Shown here: positions 33,513-43,620 of the stretch, piece by piece | How the letters are laid out: every line of letters begins with the position of its first letter | How positions within the stretch are numbered: position 1 is the stretch's first letter | DNA from: Microbacterium azadirachtae | Lineage (GTDB): Bacteria; Actinomycetota; Actinomycetes; Actinomycetales; Microbacteriaceae | Assembly (NCBI RefSeq): GCF_000956545.1 | Contig: NZ_JYIT01000075.1 | Span: forward strand, 33,759-97,758 | Direction: 5' to 3' | DNA length: 64,000 bases | Position numbers and translations under genes: made by a program | The notes under the pieces: model-generated | What the model was told of the DNA's origin: nothing | Database searches by the model: none | What the model saw: the letters and a program-made list of their open reading frames with translations, nothing else

Positions 33513-34157
33513 CTACAGCCGGTGCTCGCTGCGCGGAAGGACCTCGAGCACGTGCGGCAGCTTGTTCGGGAAGCACGCCCGGAACAGCTCGGTGATCTGC
33601 GGATCGGATCCGTAATCGTCCACGATCCGCAGGCCGATCATGGTGCTGATCAGCATGCCCTCCGCGAGGAACGAGCGCGCCCCTTCGGCGTCGAGCCCCA
33701 TCTCGTCGCGCAGGAAGCGCCACACCCGCGCGAACCCCTGACGTGCGGCGGCGCCGATGGCCGGGTTGCTTCCGAGCAGGTATGCGTGCGCGAGGGTCTG
33801 ATGCAGGCCGCGTACCTCGATCAGATCGACGTAGGCCTCGCCGATCCGCTTGCCGACCGGGCGCTCTCCCCCCTCGTCCGACGCCGCGAGCGCCGCACGG
33901 AACACGGCGAGCAGCCGCTCGACCGCGAACTCGATGGTCGCGAGGAACAGGTTCTCCTTGGTGCCGAAGAGGCGTACGACGTAGGGCTGGCTGACCCCGG
34001 CGGCGCGGGCGACCTGGTCGGTCGTGGCGCCTTCGTAGCCGCGCGAGCCGAACACCGTGAGCGCGGCGAGGATGATCTGCGCGCGCCGCTCGTCCGAGGA
34101 CAGGCGGCGGCCCGGCTCCTCGGTCGAATCGGGGGCGGCGGTCGCGGCGGAAGTCAT
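33513..34157 (-). CDS. TetR-family repressor of the MFS pump
   Basis: The 214-residue repressor begins with a TetR helix-turn-helix (QIILAALTVFGSRGYEGATT followed by DQVARAAGVSQPYVVRLFG). The ligand domain is helical (HQTLAHAYLLGSNPAIGAAA). The ATG at 34157 is 6 nt after TAACCT (34164-34169), so it is probably leaderless; its -35 region overlaps the first GTAAT/ATTAC dyad. Divergent to the MFS gene with two operators between, it most likely represses both until a toxic ligand binds. Confidence 0.92.
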   Translation of the reverse strand: MTSAATAAPDSTEEPGRRLSSDERRAQIILAALTVFGSRGYEGATTDQVARAAGVSQPYVVRLFGTKENLFLATIEFAVERLLAVFRAALAASDEGGERPVGKRIGEAYVDLIEVRGLHQTLAHAYLLGSNPAIGAAARQGFARVWRFLRDEMGLDAEGARSFLAEGMLISTMIGLRIVDDYGSDPQITELFRACFPNKLPHVLEVLPRSEHRL

Positions 34158-34181
34158 GCTGAAAGGTTATCAGCGAATGAC

Positions 34182-34240
34182 TTGACTTTGTAATCATGCG
34201 ATTACTACATTGATGCCAGCGCTGGTAATCATCCAATTAC
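34182..34240 (+). promoter_or_regulatory. Efflux-pump promoter with two TetR dyads
   Basis: TTGACT (34182-34187), 18 bp and TACATT (34206-34211) form the promoter of the MFS gene. The dyad GTAATCATGCGATTAC (34190-34205) fills the spacer, and a second dyad GTAATCATCCAATTAC (34225-34240) lies between promoter and start. Both share GTAATCAT(N3)ATTAC. The first also overlaps the tetR promoter, so one regulator can control both directions. Confidence 0.7.
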
Positions 34241-34255
34241 AACCGGGAGTCCTCC

Positions 34256-35740
34256 ATGACCGAGTCCTCGTCGCTCACGACCGCGCGTCGCGAGCGATCC
34301 GCCCTGCGGCCTCGCCGTCCCCGCCCGGTGGCGCTCGTCATCGCCGCCGCGTCGCTCCCCATGTTCATGGCCACGCTCGACAACCTGGTCATGACCAACG
34401 CCCTGCCCGTGCTGCACCGCGAGATGGGCGCCACGATCGAGCAGCTGCAGTGGTTCGTGAACGCGTACACACTCGCGTTCGCCGGCGCGATCCTCGTGGC
34501 CTCCGCGCTCGGCGACCGGTTCGGCCGCCGCACCGTGTTCGTGCTCGGCATCGCCCTGTTCGGCGCCGGATCCCTGCTGGCGGCGCTCAGCGCGGATCCG
34601 GGGCAGCTCATCGCCGCGCGGGCGGTGCAGGGTCTCGGCGCGGCCGCCGTCATGCCGCTCTCGCTCGCTCTACTCACCGGCGCCGTGCCCGCGGCCCGGC
34701 GCCCCCTCGCGATCGGCATCTGGGGCGGCGTCTCCGGACTCGGGGTCGCAGTGGGCCCGCTCATCGGCGGCGCGATCATGGAGGGCTGGAACTGGCAGGC
34801 GATCTTCTGGATCAACGTGCCGGTCGCCGTGATCGCGATCCCGCTCGCCGTGCTGGTGCTCGCGAACGACTTCGGCGCCCGCATGCGCATCGACGTGCCC
34901 GGCGCCGTGCTCGCGGCCGCCGGAGTGCTGGCGCTCGTCCACGCCATCGTCCGCGGCAACGACGACGGCTGGGACTCGGTCGGCGTGATCGCCGAGCTCG
35001 CCCTCGGCGGCGTCCTCGTGATCGTGTTCCTGCTCTGGCAGTGGCGCTCCTCGGCGCCGCTGATGCCGCTGCGGCTCTTCCGCGACCGGTCGTTCTCGAT
35101 CACCAACGTCGTCGGCTTCGCCTTCAGCTTCGGGACCTTCGGATCCGTGTTCATCCTGATCCAGTTCCTGCAGGTGGTGAAGGGCGCGACGCCGCTCGAA
35201 GCCGCCGTGCAGACCATGCCGTGGACGCTCGCCCCGATGGTCGTGGCCCCGATCGCGGGCATCGTCGCCCCGCGCGTGGGCACCCGCGTGCTGCTCGTCG
35301 GCGGCCTGCTCCTGCAGGGCGTGGCCCTGGGGTGGCTCGCCGCGCTCCTCTCCGTCGACGTGCCATATGCGGCCCTGGTGACGCCGTTCATCCTCGCCGG
35401 CGTCGGCATGGGGCTCGTGTTCGCCCCGTCCGCGACCGCGCTGCTGGCCACCCTCGGCCTCGTCGACCACGCCAAGGCGTCCGGGGTGAACTCCACCCTG
35501 CGCGAGCTCGGCGTGGCCCTCGGCACGGCCGTGATGACCGCGGTCTTCGTGGGCGCCGGCGGGCAGCTGCTGCCCGACCACTACGTCGACGCCGCGCGCC
35601 CGGCCGTGTTCACCGGCGCCGCGGTGCTTCTCGTCGCCACCCTCATCGCCCTGCGGCTGCCGGCCGGCACCGGCGGGCACACGGACGGCGAGCCCGTCGC
35701 CGGTGCGACGACCGCAGCTCCCGAGCCCGTCTCAGCCTGA
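34256..35740 (+). CDS. MFS multidrug efflux transporter, EmrB/QacA (DHA2) type
   Basis: A 494-residue permease with 14 transmembrane segments: LVIAAASLPMFMATLDNLVM at the start with the acidic residue typical of DHA2 pumps, ASALGDRFGRRTVFVLG (motif A) and later ALLTGAVPAARRPLAIGIWGG (the motif C region: GLGVAVGPLIGG). It is a proton-coupled exporter of drugs or other lipophilic compounds. A GGGAGTCC ribosome-binding site lies upstream of the ATG. It is followed by an inverted repeat and by a shared terminator with guaB. The TetR repressor is divergent. Confidence 0.93.
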   Translation: MTESSSLTTARRERSALRPRRPRPVALVIAAASLPMFMATLDNLVMTNALPVLHREMGATIEQLQWFVNAYTLAFAGAILVASALGDRFGRRTVFVLGIALFGAGSLLAALSADPGQLIAARAVQGLGAAAVMPLSLALLTGAVPAARRPLAIGIWGGVSGLGVAVGPLIGGAIMEGWNWQAIFWINVPVAVIAIPLAVLVLANDFGARMRIDVPGAVLAAAGVLALVHAIVRGNDDGWDSVGVIAELALGGVLVIVFLLWQWRSSAPLMPLRLFRDRSFSITNVVGFAFSFGTFGSVFILIQFLQVVKGATPLEAAVQTMPWTLAPMVVAPIAGIVAPRVGTRVLLVGGLLLQGVALGWLAALLSVDVPYAALVTPFILAGVGMGLVFAPSATALLATLGLVDHAKASGVNSTLRELGVALGTAVMTAVFVGAGGQLLPDHYVDAARPAVFTGAAVLLVATLIALRLPAGTGGHTDGEPVAGATTAAPEPVSA

Positions 35741-35763
35741 GAGCTGGTCCCCCGGGTCCCCCG

Positions 35764-35824
35764 GCTCGCTGGTCGCGGATTGCGGCCTCGGACACCGCAA
35801 ACCCGCAGACGGCGTCCAGCGAGC
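35764..35824. repeat. Imperfect inverted repeat after the MFS gene
   Basis: GCTCGCTGG (35764-35772) pairs perfectly with CCAGCGAGC (35816-35824), with weaker pairing inside (TGCGG and CCGCA). The outer core GCTGGTCG also occurs in the inverted repeat at 58847-58900, suggesting a dispersed family. Confidence 0.5.
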
Positions 35825-35846
35825 AGTCGGGGATCCCGGCGACGAC

Positions 35847-35881
35847 GAAGGCCTCGGACCCGAACGGGATCCGAGGCCTTC
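35847..35881. terminator. Shared terminator of MFS and guaB genes
   Basis: GAAGGCCTCGGA (35847-35858) and TCCGAGGCCTTC (35870-35881) form a perfect 12-bp stem with an 11-nt loop between the convergent genes. Confidence 0.8.
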
Positions 35882-35892
35882 CGCGTCGTCGG

Positions 35893-37497
<1,605 letters not shown>

Positions 37498-38454
37498 TCA
37501 GGGCACAGGGATCGAATCGGTCCCCGGGTGCGTCTCGTCGGCCGACCCGCGACCGGACCGCAGCCGCCGGGCCGCAAGGCCGAGGTCGATGAGGAACACG
37601 GCGATCGCCACCCAGACGATCGCGAACCCGATCCACCTCTCGATCGGCATCGGCTCGTGCATCACGAGCACGCCGACGAGGAACTGCATGATCGGGGTGA
37701 TGAACTGGATCATCCCGATCACGGTCAGCCCGATCCGGCGCGTGCCCGCCGCGAACAGCAGCAGCGGCACAGCGGTGGCGACGCCCGCGAAGGCGAGCAG
37801 ACCCGCGTGCAGCGGACCGTGCTGCCCCATCGTGATGCCGGTGGTGAGGCCCACGGCGATCAGCTGCACGACCGCGACGGGCAGCAGCCAGAACGACTCC
37901 AGAGTGAGGCCGCTGAGCGCGTCGACGGACGGCCCGATCTTCTTCTTGACCAGCCCGTAGATCCCGAAGGAGGCGGTGAGCGAGAGCGCGATCCAGGGGA
38001 ACGTGCCATGCGCGAACACGATCACGAGCACGGCGACCGTGGCGATGCCGATCGCCACCCACTGCAGCCGGCGCAGCCTCTCCTTCAACACGAAGACGCC
38101 CAGCAGCATGGTGCCGATCGGGTTGATGAAGTATCCGAGGCTCGTCTCGACGATCTCGCCGTTCAGCGTCGCGAGGACGAACACCTGCCAGTTGATGTAG
38201 ATCAGCACGCCGGCGAGCGCGGTGAGGGCCAAAAGCCGCGGTTGGCGGACGACGGCGAGCAGCGGCTTCCATCCTCGGGTGACGGCGAGCAGGATCACGC
38301 AGAACACGAGGGACAGGGCGACCCGCCACGCCACGAGCTCCCAGGGTCCGGTGGGGGCGAGCAGCAGGAAGTAGAGCGGCAGCACGCCCCAGAGCAGGTA
38401 GGCGCCGATCGCGAAGGCGACGCCGGCGGTCTGGGTGCTGCGGGTCGTGGTCAC
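37498..38454 (-). CDS. rarD: RarD/EamA-family membrane transporter
   Basis: A 318-residue protein with ten transmembrane segments of the drug/metabolite transporter type. RarD features are visible: FAIGAYLLWGVLPLYFLLL, ELVAWRVALS, YINWQVFVLATLNGEIVETS and LGYFINPIGTMLLGVFVLKERL. Members of this group are predicted metabolite or chloramphenicol-sensitivity permeases; the substrate is unknown. The GTG at 38454 is 6 nt after TAGGGT (38461-38466), so it is probably leaderless. Confidence 0.92.
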   Translation of the reverse strand: MTTTRSTQTAGVAFAIGAYLLWGVLPLYFLLLAPTGPWELVAWRVALSLVFCVILLAVTRGWKPLLAVVRQPRLLALTALAGVLIYINWQVFVLATLNGEIVETSLGYFINPIGTMLLGVFVLKERLRRLQWVAIGIATVAVLVIVFAHGTFPWIALSLTASFGIYGLVKKKIGPSVDALSGLTLESFWLLPVAVVQLIAVGLTTGITMGQHGPLHAGLLAFAGVATAVPLLLFAAGTRRIGLTVIGMIQFITPIMQFLVGVLVMHEPMPIERWIGFAIVWVAIAVFLIDLGLAARRLRSGRGSADETHPGTDSIPVP

Positions 38455-38522
38455 CGGTCAACCCTATTGCCCGTCCTGCCACCGCCTCCGCGTTCGAACG
38501 GATCCGGATCGCCGGGGACGAC

Positions 38523-38556
38523 GAAGGCCCGGATGCGCAGGGGCATCCGGGCCTTC
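38523..38556 (-). terminator. Terminator after groES
   Basis: GAAGGCCCGGATGC (38523-38536) and GCATCCGGGCCTTC (38543-38556) form a perfect 14-bp stem with a 6-nt loop, 18 bp after groES. So no groEL is linked to this groES. Confidence 0.82.
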
Positions 38557-38573
38557 GAGACGTCAGTGCGAGC

Positions 38574-38870
38574 TCAGCGCACCACGACGGCGAGCACGTC
38601 GCGCGCCGAGAGCACGAGGTACTCCTCGACGCCGAACTTCACCTCGGTGCCGCCGTACTTGCTGTAGAGCACGCGGTCGCCGACGTTGACGTCGAGCGGC
38701 ACGCGGTTGCCGTTGTCGTCGATGCGGCCGGGGCCCACGGCCACGACCTCGCCCTCCTGGGGCTTCTCCTTCGCGGTGTCGGGGATGACCAGGCCACTCG
38801 CGGTGGTCTGCTCGGCCTCGACCTGCTTGATGACGATGCGGTCCTCGAGCGGCTTGATGGAAACCGACAC
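38574..38870 (-). CDS. groES: Co-chaperonin GroES
   Basis: The 98-residue protein is full length: [20 protein letters not shown] at the start, the mobile loop [42 protein letters not shown] and [14 protein letters not shown]. GroES caps GroEL and encloses the folding chamber. It is a single gene: the neighbouring gene downstream is separated by a strong terminator, and groEL is not in the window. Two CIRCE-type dyads surround its promoter, so HrcA control is very likely. Confidence 0.98.
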   Translation of the reverse strand: MSVSIKPLEDRIVIKQVEAEQTTASGLVIPDTAKEKPQEGEVVAVGPGRIDDNGNRVPLDVNVGDRVLYSKYGGTEVKFGVEEYLVLSARDVLAVVVR

Positions 38871-38903
38871 GGTCTACCTCTTTCTTGACGGTTCAAGACT
38901 TCG

Positions 38904-38975
38904 TTAGCACCCTCAACCCGAGAGTGCTAACGCCAGTCTAGGCGCAACGCTGGCACTCATGCAATCAGAGTGCCA
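38904..38975 (-). promoter_or_regulatory. groES promoter with two CIRCE-type HrcA operators
   Basis: The CIRCE consensus is TTAGCACTC-N9-GAGTGCTAA. Here TTAGCACCC (38904-38912) and GAGTGCTAA (38922-38930) are 9 nt apart, one mismatch. Upstream a second dyad TGGCACTC (38951-38958), 9 nt, GAGTGCCA (38968-38975) is perfectly symmetrical. The minus-strand promoter TTGCAT (38959-38964), 18 bp, TAGACT (38935-38940) lies between them, so HrcA could block both the -35 and the start. Confidence 0.85.
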
Positions 38976-39079
38976 GTCGATGTCCTCCGACCGGCCGTGG
39001 TCCCGCAGCCAGGGAGGGCGGGATCCATCCGCTCCGGATCCGACCGCCGCGGGGCCGCGACGTCGATAGCCTGGACCGT

Positions 39080-40285
39080 GTGGACATGAGCGAACTGCGA
39101 ACCCTGCTGACGCCCGAGGCTCTGCGGGCGGTCGACGGGCTCGGCGAGGTCGCGTCCACCGACGCCGCGGCGAGCGCGGTGCTGCGGCTGCGGGCGGAGG
39201 GGCACTCCCCCGAGTTCGTGAGCGCCGTGGTGGGGCAGGCCCGCCTGCGCACCAAGGCGGCGGCGAAGTTCGGCGAGTTCGCGCAGCGGATGCTGTTCAC
39301 CCGCGCCGGCCTGGAGCAGGCCACCCGGCTCGGCGTCGCCGCCCGGCACGCGGGCCGCATGCGCGCTGCCGGCGTGACCCGCGTCTCGGATCTCGGCTGC
39401 GGTATCGGCGGGGACGCGCTCGCGTTCGCCGGCGCCGGGCTCACGGTGACCGCGGTCGACGCCGACGAGGTCACCGCCGCTCTCGCCGCCTACAACCTCG
39501 CCCCGTTCGGATCCGACGCCGAGGTGCGGCACGGGCTCGCGCAGGACCACGCGCCGGAGGGGATGGACACAGGGGCGGGGACCGAGGCGGTGTGGCTGGA
39601 TCCGGCCCGGCGCACCGCGGGCCACTCCGAGACCCGCCGCGTCTCGGCGGACGACTACTCCCCCTCGCTGGACTGGGCGTTCGCGCTCGCCGGCCGTGTT
39701 CCGACCGGCATCAAGCTCGGCCCGGCGCACGACCGCGAGGCGATCCCCGCGGACGTCGAGGCGCAGTGGGTCAGCGCCGACGGCGACGTCGTCGAGCTCG
39801 TGCTGTGGTCGGGCAGGCTGGCCCGCGAGGACGTGCGCCGGGCCGCGCTCGTGATCCGGGGCGATCGCGCGTTCGAGCTGACGGCGGCCGCCGACGCCGA
39901 GGACGCCGACGTGCGCCCGCTCGGCGCCTACGTGCACGAGCCCGACGGAGCGGTGATCCGCGCCCGCCTCATCGGCGACCTGGCCCGCGGCATCGACGCC
40001 GGCATGCTGGATCCGCACATCGCCTATCTCACCTCCGATGCGCCGGCGGAGAGCCCCTTCGCGTCGTCGTTCCGCGTCCGCGAGGTGCTGCCGGTGAATC
40101 CGAAGACCATCGCCGCCTCGCTGAAGAAGGCCGGCATCGGGCGACTCGAGATCAAGAAGCGCGGCGTCGATGTGGATCCGGCGGCGTTCCGCAAGAAGCT
40201 GAACCTGCGCGGCTCTGGGGAGGCGACCCTCATCCTGGTGCGCATCGGCGACAAGCGTCACGCGATCCTCGCCGACCGCGTCTGA
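39080..40285 (+). CDS. SAM-dependent methyltransferase with THUMP-like C-terminal domain
   Basis: A 401-residue protein. A Rossmann methyltransferase core is visible at about residues 95-150 (SDLGCGIGGDALAFAGAG, VDADEVTAALAAYNL) and VWLDPARRT replaces the usual catalytic motif, as in the actinobacterial THUMP-like family. The C-terminal part (LKKAGIGRLEIKKRGVDVDP, LNLRGSGEATLILVRIGDK) is the THUMP-like module. It probably acts on RNA or DNA, but the substrate is not known. GTG 39080 begins 7 nt after TAGCCT (39067-39072), consistent with a leaderless mRNA; an ATG at 39086 is possible. Confidence 0.82.
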   Translation: MDMSELRTLLTPEALRAVDGLGEVASTDAAASAVLRLRAEGHSPEFVSAVVGQARLRTKAAAKFGEFAQRMLFTRAGLEQATRLGVAARHAGRMRAAGVTRVSDLGCGIGGDALAFAGAGLTVTAVDADEVTAALAAYNLAPFGSDAEVRHGLAQDHAPEGMDTGAGTEAVWLDPARRTAGHSETRRVSADDYSPSLDWAFALAGRVPTGIKLGPAHDREAIPADVEAQWVSADGDVVELVLWSGRLAREDVRRAALVIRGDRAFELTAAADAEDADVRPLGAYVHEPDGAVIRARLIGDLARGIDAGMLDPHIAYLTSDAPAESPFASSFRVREVLPVNPKTIAASLKKAGIGRLEIKKRGVDVDPAAFRKKLNLRGSGEATLILVRIGDKRHAILADRV

Positions 40286-40313
40286 TCACCCTGCCGGCGG
40301 GCCGAGGACGACG

Positions 40314-41483
40314 CTATCCGCCCATCTCGTCCGGCGCAGGCGGGCTGGGCGCGCGCTGAGGGAACAGGCCGGAGGCCTGTTCCGTGATCACGATGTACCC
40401 CGCCGATGAAACCGGGTTCCACATCTCGATCCGGGCGCGGGGGCGGTCTCCGGAAGCGCGCAGATCGAGGCTCAGCATCGGCTCGTCGTCGCCGGACTGC
40501 GGATCCAGGCCGAGCGGCGCCGCGGTCGGATCGGCACAGCTGCTGCGCAGCGCAGGGTCCTCGACGACCAGGCACTGCTCGTTCTGCGTCGTGTAGCCCA
40601 TCCACACGATCAGCCCTCGCCAGCGGGCCGCGAGGGCCACGTGCGCGAAGCCCTGCTCCCTGCGGATCCGCTCTGCGGCCAGCCCCTCGGCGTCCGTGAG
40701 GCCGCGGTCGCTCTGCGTGAAGTACTCCATCCTCTGCAGCGCTCCGATCGGCACGCCGTTCGCCGAGATGAGGACGTACCCGGCATAGGTCACCAGCGCG
40801 CGGGAGCGGTCCGCGGACACGTTCGTCGGCGCCGAGATCGCCTGCAGCGGCTGGCTCTGCAGTGCGTTCGCCGGCCGGCAGTCGCTCTCCATCGGCCTCG
40901 GCGCAGGCGGGGGCGCGACATCGATGATCAGGCAGCGCACCTCGCCGCGCGCGCTCGTCGCCGTCCACAGCAGGGCGTCGCCCTGGCGTGCCAGCAGCAG
41001 GAGGGATCCGGGGTCGAATTCGTCGTTGGCGGCGAGCACGGCGTCCCGGCGGGCACCCTCGCCGTCCCTCAGCGCGAGCCCGCCGACCGGCGGACGCGGG
41101 ATACCCCATCCGATCAGCAGACCGATGAGGAGCAGCGCCGCAGCGGTGCCGACGAGGACGCGCGGGCGCGTCCCGCGAACCGTGGCGAACCGGGCGCGGA
41201 ACCGGGAGAGGACCGGCCGTCCGCCGTCTCCCTCCGACTCCGGAGCCGGCGGCACCGCGGACGGCAGTTCCGCGTCCTGCCGTTCCGGCTCGGGAAGGGC
41301 GGCGACCGCGTCATGCTCGGCGCCCGGGGCCTCTGCCGCGCGCTCGGGGGCCGGAGACGGCAGCGCCGACCGCCGCAGCTCGGACAGGCGCGCGGCCTCG
41401 ACCTCGCTCAGACCGGACCCGTCCCGTGCGAACGCACGACGCTCGAGTTCGCGGCGCTCGTCCTCGCGGGCCGGATCCGTCAT
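40314..41483 (-). CDS. Single-pass membrane protein of unknown function
   Basis: The 389-residue protein has a charged N-terminal part (MTDPAREDERRELERRAFAR), a disordered acidic/proline-rich stretch (to about residue 95), then one transmembrane helix (VLVGTAAALLLIGLLIGWGI, about 110-130) and an extracellular domain of about 260 residues with Cys pairs (EVRCLII and ESDCRPAN; EQCLVV and SSCADP). No recognised domain or motif is visible. It is separated from the tsaD-side DUF gene by 4 bp (ends 41488), on the same strand, so cotranscription is likely. The extracellular part might sense or bind something. Confidence 0.6.
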   Translation of the reverse strand: MTDPAREDERRELERRAFARDGSGLSEVEAARLSELRRSALPSPAPERAAEAPGAEHDAVAALPEPERQDAELPSAVPPAPESEGDGGRPVLSRFRARFATVRGTRPRVLVGTAAALLLIGLLIGWGIPRPPVGGLALRDGEGARRDAVLAANDEFDPGSLLLLARQGDALLWTATSARGEVRCLIIDVAPPPAPRPMESDCRPANALQSQPLQAISAPTNVSADRSRALVTYAGYVLISANGVPIGALQRMEYFTQSDRGLTDAEGLAAERIRREQGFAHVALAARWRGLIVWMGYTTQNEQCLVVEDPALRSSCADPTAAPLGLDPQSGDDEPMLSLDLRASGDRPRARIEMWNPVSSAGYIVITEQASGLFPQRAPSPPAPDEMGG

Positions 41484-41487
41484 GCGG

Positions 41488-41928
41488 CTATCCGAGCCAG
41501 CCGAACCGGTACGCGGCCCAGAGCAGCCAGCCCGCGCTGTAGAGGGTGGCGAGGATTCCGAGCGCGAGAGCCCAGACCGACATGCTGCGGCTCTCCCCCG
41601 GGCGGCGCAGCGACATGATCGCCGCCGCCACCGACACGATCGCGACGGGGATCCCCCAGCCCACGAACAGCGACGCGAACAGCGCCACGATCGCCGACAG
41701 CAGCGCCCATGGCGCCAGCCTCGGCTCGGACGCGGGGTGCGCCGGGAGCTCGGTCCCGTCGGTGGGGTGCCAGTGCTCCTCGTGCACCGTCTCGCCGTCG
41801 CGCTCGAGCTCCACAGGATCGGGCGCGGGGGCGTCCAGGAGGGGTCCGCTCTCCACGACCGCAGGGACGGGCGCGGTCGGCAGCCGGGTGTACCGATCCG
41901 GATCCTTCCCGCCCGTCTCCGTCATCAT
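41488..41928 (-). CDS. Small DUF4190-like membrane protein
   Basis: A 146-residue protein with a hydrophilic N-terminus (about 70 residues, including [21 protein letters not shown] polar stretch) and two or three C-terminal hydrophobic segments ([20 protein letters not shown] and [33 protein letters not shown]). The [21 protein letters not shown] pattern resembles DUF4190 proteins, which have unknown function. ATG 41928 overlaps the tsaD stop (ATGA), so it is translationally coupled to the tRNA-modification operon. Confidence 0.65.
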   Translation of the reverse strand: MMTETGGKDPDRYTRLPTAPVPAVVESGPLLDAPAPDPVELERDGETVHEEHWHPTDGTELPAHPASEPRLAPWALLSAIVALFASLFVGWGIPVAIVSVAAAIMSLRRPGESRSMSVWALALGILATLYSAGWLLWAAYRFGWLG

Positions 41929-43013
41929 CCGACCCCGGTCCCCGCCGCGACCGCGTCGCGCTCCGCCACCTGGATCTCGGTCACCGGCAGCGTCGAATCC
42001 GCTCCGAAGGCGAGCGTGGACGGCTGCCGCCCCGAGGCGATCAGCTCGGCCGCGAGCCCGGCGATCATCGCCCCGTTGTCGGTGCACAGCGACAGCGGCG
42101 GGATGCGCACGGTGACGCCGGCCTCGGCCGCGCGGGCGAGTGCGACCTCGCGCAGGCGGCGGTTGGCGATCACGCCTCCGCCGAGCAGCAGCCGCGGCAC
42201 CCCTCGATCGATGCACGCGGCGAGCGCCTTGGTCACCAGCACGTCGACGACCGCCTCGCGGAAGCTCGCCGCGACGTCGGCGACCGGAATGGGGTTGCCC
42301 GCTGCCTGCTCGCGCTCGATCCAGCGCGCGACCGCCGTCTTCAGGCCCGAGAAGGAGAAGTCGTAGCGGTGCTTCTCCAGATCCGAGGCGCGGGAGAGCC
42401 CACGCGGGAACCGGATCGCCGCCGGATCGCCGCCCACCGCTGCGCGGTCGATCTCGGGTCCGCCCGGGTAGGGCAGCCCGAGGATGCGGGCGACCTTGTC
42501 GAAGGCCTCTCCGGCCGCGTCGTCGACGGTCTCCCCGAGCAGCTCCACGTCGGTCGTGAGATCGCGCACGTGCAGCAGCGACGTGTGTCCGCCCGACACG
42601 AGAAGGGCGATCGTCGGGTATTCCAGCGGCACCGAATCGGGCGTCAGGATGTCGGCGGCGATGTGACCGACCAGGTGGTTGACGGCGTACAGCGGCTTGC
42701 CGAGCGAGACCGCGAGGCCCTTGGCCGCCCCGATGCCGACCATCAGCGCGCCCGCGAGCCCCGGGCCGCTGGTCACGGCGACCGCGTCGAGATCCTCCAG
42801 CCGCACCTGCGCCTCGGCGAGGGCCCGCTCGATCGCGGGCTGCATCTCCTCCAGGTGGGCGCGCGCGGCGACCTCCGGCACCACACCGCCGTAACGGGCG
42901 TGCTCATCCATGCTCGAGGCGATCGTGTTGGACAGCAGAGTGCGTCCGCGCACGATGCCGATCCCGGTCTCGTCGCAGCTCGTCTCGATCCCGAGCACGA
43001 GGGGTTCAGACAT
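41925..43013 (-). CDS. tsaD: tRNA N6-threonylcarbamoyladenosine transferase TsaD
   Basis: A 362-residue ASKHA-fold protein with [17 protein letters not shown], the metal-binding [36 protein letters not shown] (HxxxH), and the late [13 protein letters not shown]. It transfers threonylcarbamoyl from its adenylate to A37 of tRNAs reading ANN codons, in a complex with TsaB and TsaE, whose genes (tsaB upstream, tsaE at 49.8 kb) are in the window. It starts 8 nt inside the rimI tail, so translation is coupled to rimI. Confidence 0.97.
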   Translation of the reverse strand: MSEPLVLGIETSCDETGIGIVRGRTLLSNTIASSMDEHARYGGVVPEVAARAHLEEMQPAIERALAEAQVRLEDLDAVAVTSGPGLAGALMVGIGAAKGLAVSLGKPLYAVNHLVGHIAADILTPDSVPLEYPTIALLVSGGHTSLLHVRDLTTDVELLGETVDDAAGEAFDKVARILGLPYPGGPEIDRAAVGGDPAAIRFPRGLSRASDLEKHRYDFSFSGLKTAVARWIEREQAAGNPIPVADVAASFREAVVDVLVTKALAACIDRGVPRLLLGGGVIANRRLREVALARAAEAGVTVRIPPLSLCTDNGAMIAGLAAELIASGRQPSTLAFGADSTLPVTEIQVAERDAVAAGTGVG

Positions 43014-43620
43014 CGGATCCCTCCTCGTTCCCGTTCTCGGCGTTGCCGTTCTCAGTGTTGCCGTTCTCGGTGTTCCCGTTCTCGGGCCGGTTCAGCGTCT
43101 CTGCGCCGTCTCCCTCCGATTGTGCCCGATCGGGCGAACCCACCCGGAGAACGGCCGCGTCACGGCCGCGGAGCTCCAGCCGCATCACGATCGCGTCCAC
43201 GTCATCGGGCTGGTAATAGCCCGCACGGCGGCCGATCTCGACGAACCCCTCGGAGACGTAGAGCCGCTCGGCCACGGGGTTGTCGGCGCGGACCTCGAGG
43301 AACACCTCGCGCGCCCCGCGCTCCGCCGCCTCCGCGAGCAGCGCGCGCAGCAGGGCCCTCCCCCGGCCGGATCCGCGGTGGGCCGCGTCGAGCGCGATGG
43401 TCTGGATGTCGGCGTCCGCGGATCCGCGCAGGGCGCGCACTCCGCCGTATCCGACGACGAGCTCGCTCTCGCCCGCGGACTCCGCATCGACCAGATAGCG
43501 CCCGTGCGGGCTGGCGAGCTCCGCGGCCATCATCTCCGCGCTCCACGCATCGGTCGGGAACGAGCGCCGCTCGATGAGCATGATCGCGTCGAGGTCGCCG
43601 GGAGTCGCCGGGCGGATCAC
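43006..43620 (-). CDS. rimI: Ribosomal-protein-alanine N-acetyltransferase RimI with repeat tail
   Basis: The 204-residue protein is a GNAT enzyme ([28 protein letters not shown] for acetyl-Co[21 protein letters not shown] for the C-terminal motif), typically acting on the N-terminal Ala of S18 and close to the tsa genes. Homologues usually end after the LYxxxGF motif plus about 20 residues. Here a ~50-residue extension follows, ending in four copies of ENGN(T/A). The repeat DNA has a 15-bp unit (43026-43085). The GTG start overlaps the tsaB stop (GTGA), and its end overlaps the tsaD start. Confidence 0.93.
   Translation of the reverse strand: MIRPATPGDLDAIMLIERRSFPTDAWSAEMMAAELASPHGRYLVDAESAGESELVVGYGGVRALRGSADADIQTIALDAAHRGSGRGRALLRALLAEAAERGAREVFLEVRADNPVAERLYVSEGFVEIGRRAGYYQPDDVDAIVMRLELRGRDAAVLRVGSPDRAQSEGDGAETLNRPENGNTENGNTENGNAENGNEEGSDV
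43026..43085. repeat. Four-copy 15-bp tandem repeat in rimI
   Basis: Units at 43026, 43041, 43056 and 43071, each of the type CGTTCCCGTTCTCGG, differ at one to three bases. They encode [10 protein letters not shown] on the minus strand. Copy number may vary between strains by slippage; each copy is exactly five codons, so the frame is kept. Confidence 0.85.

Noticed and set aside
38485..38515. GTTCGAAC-like sequence that could look like a tRNA T-loop
   Set aside because: No acceptor stem, anticodon arm or flanking pairing could be found.
43026..43085. CRISPR-like array
   Set aside because: 15-bp direct units without spacers, in frame inside rimI; it is a coding tandem repeat.
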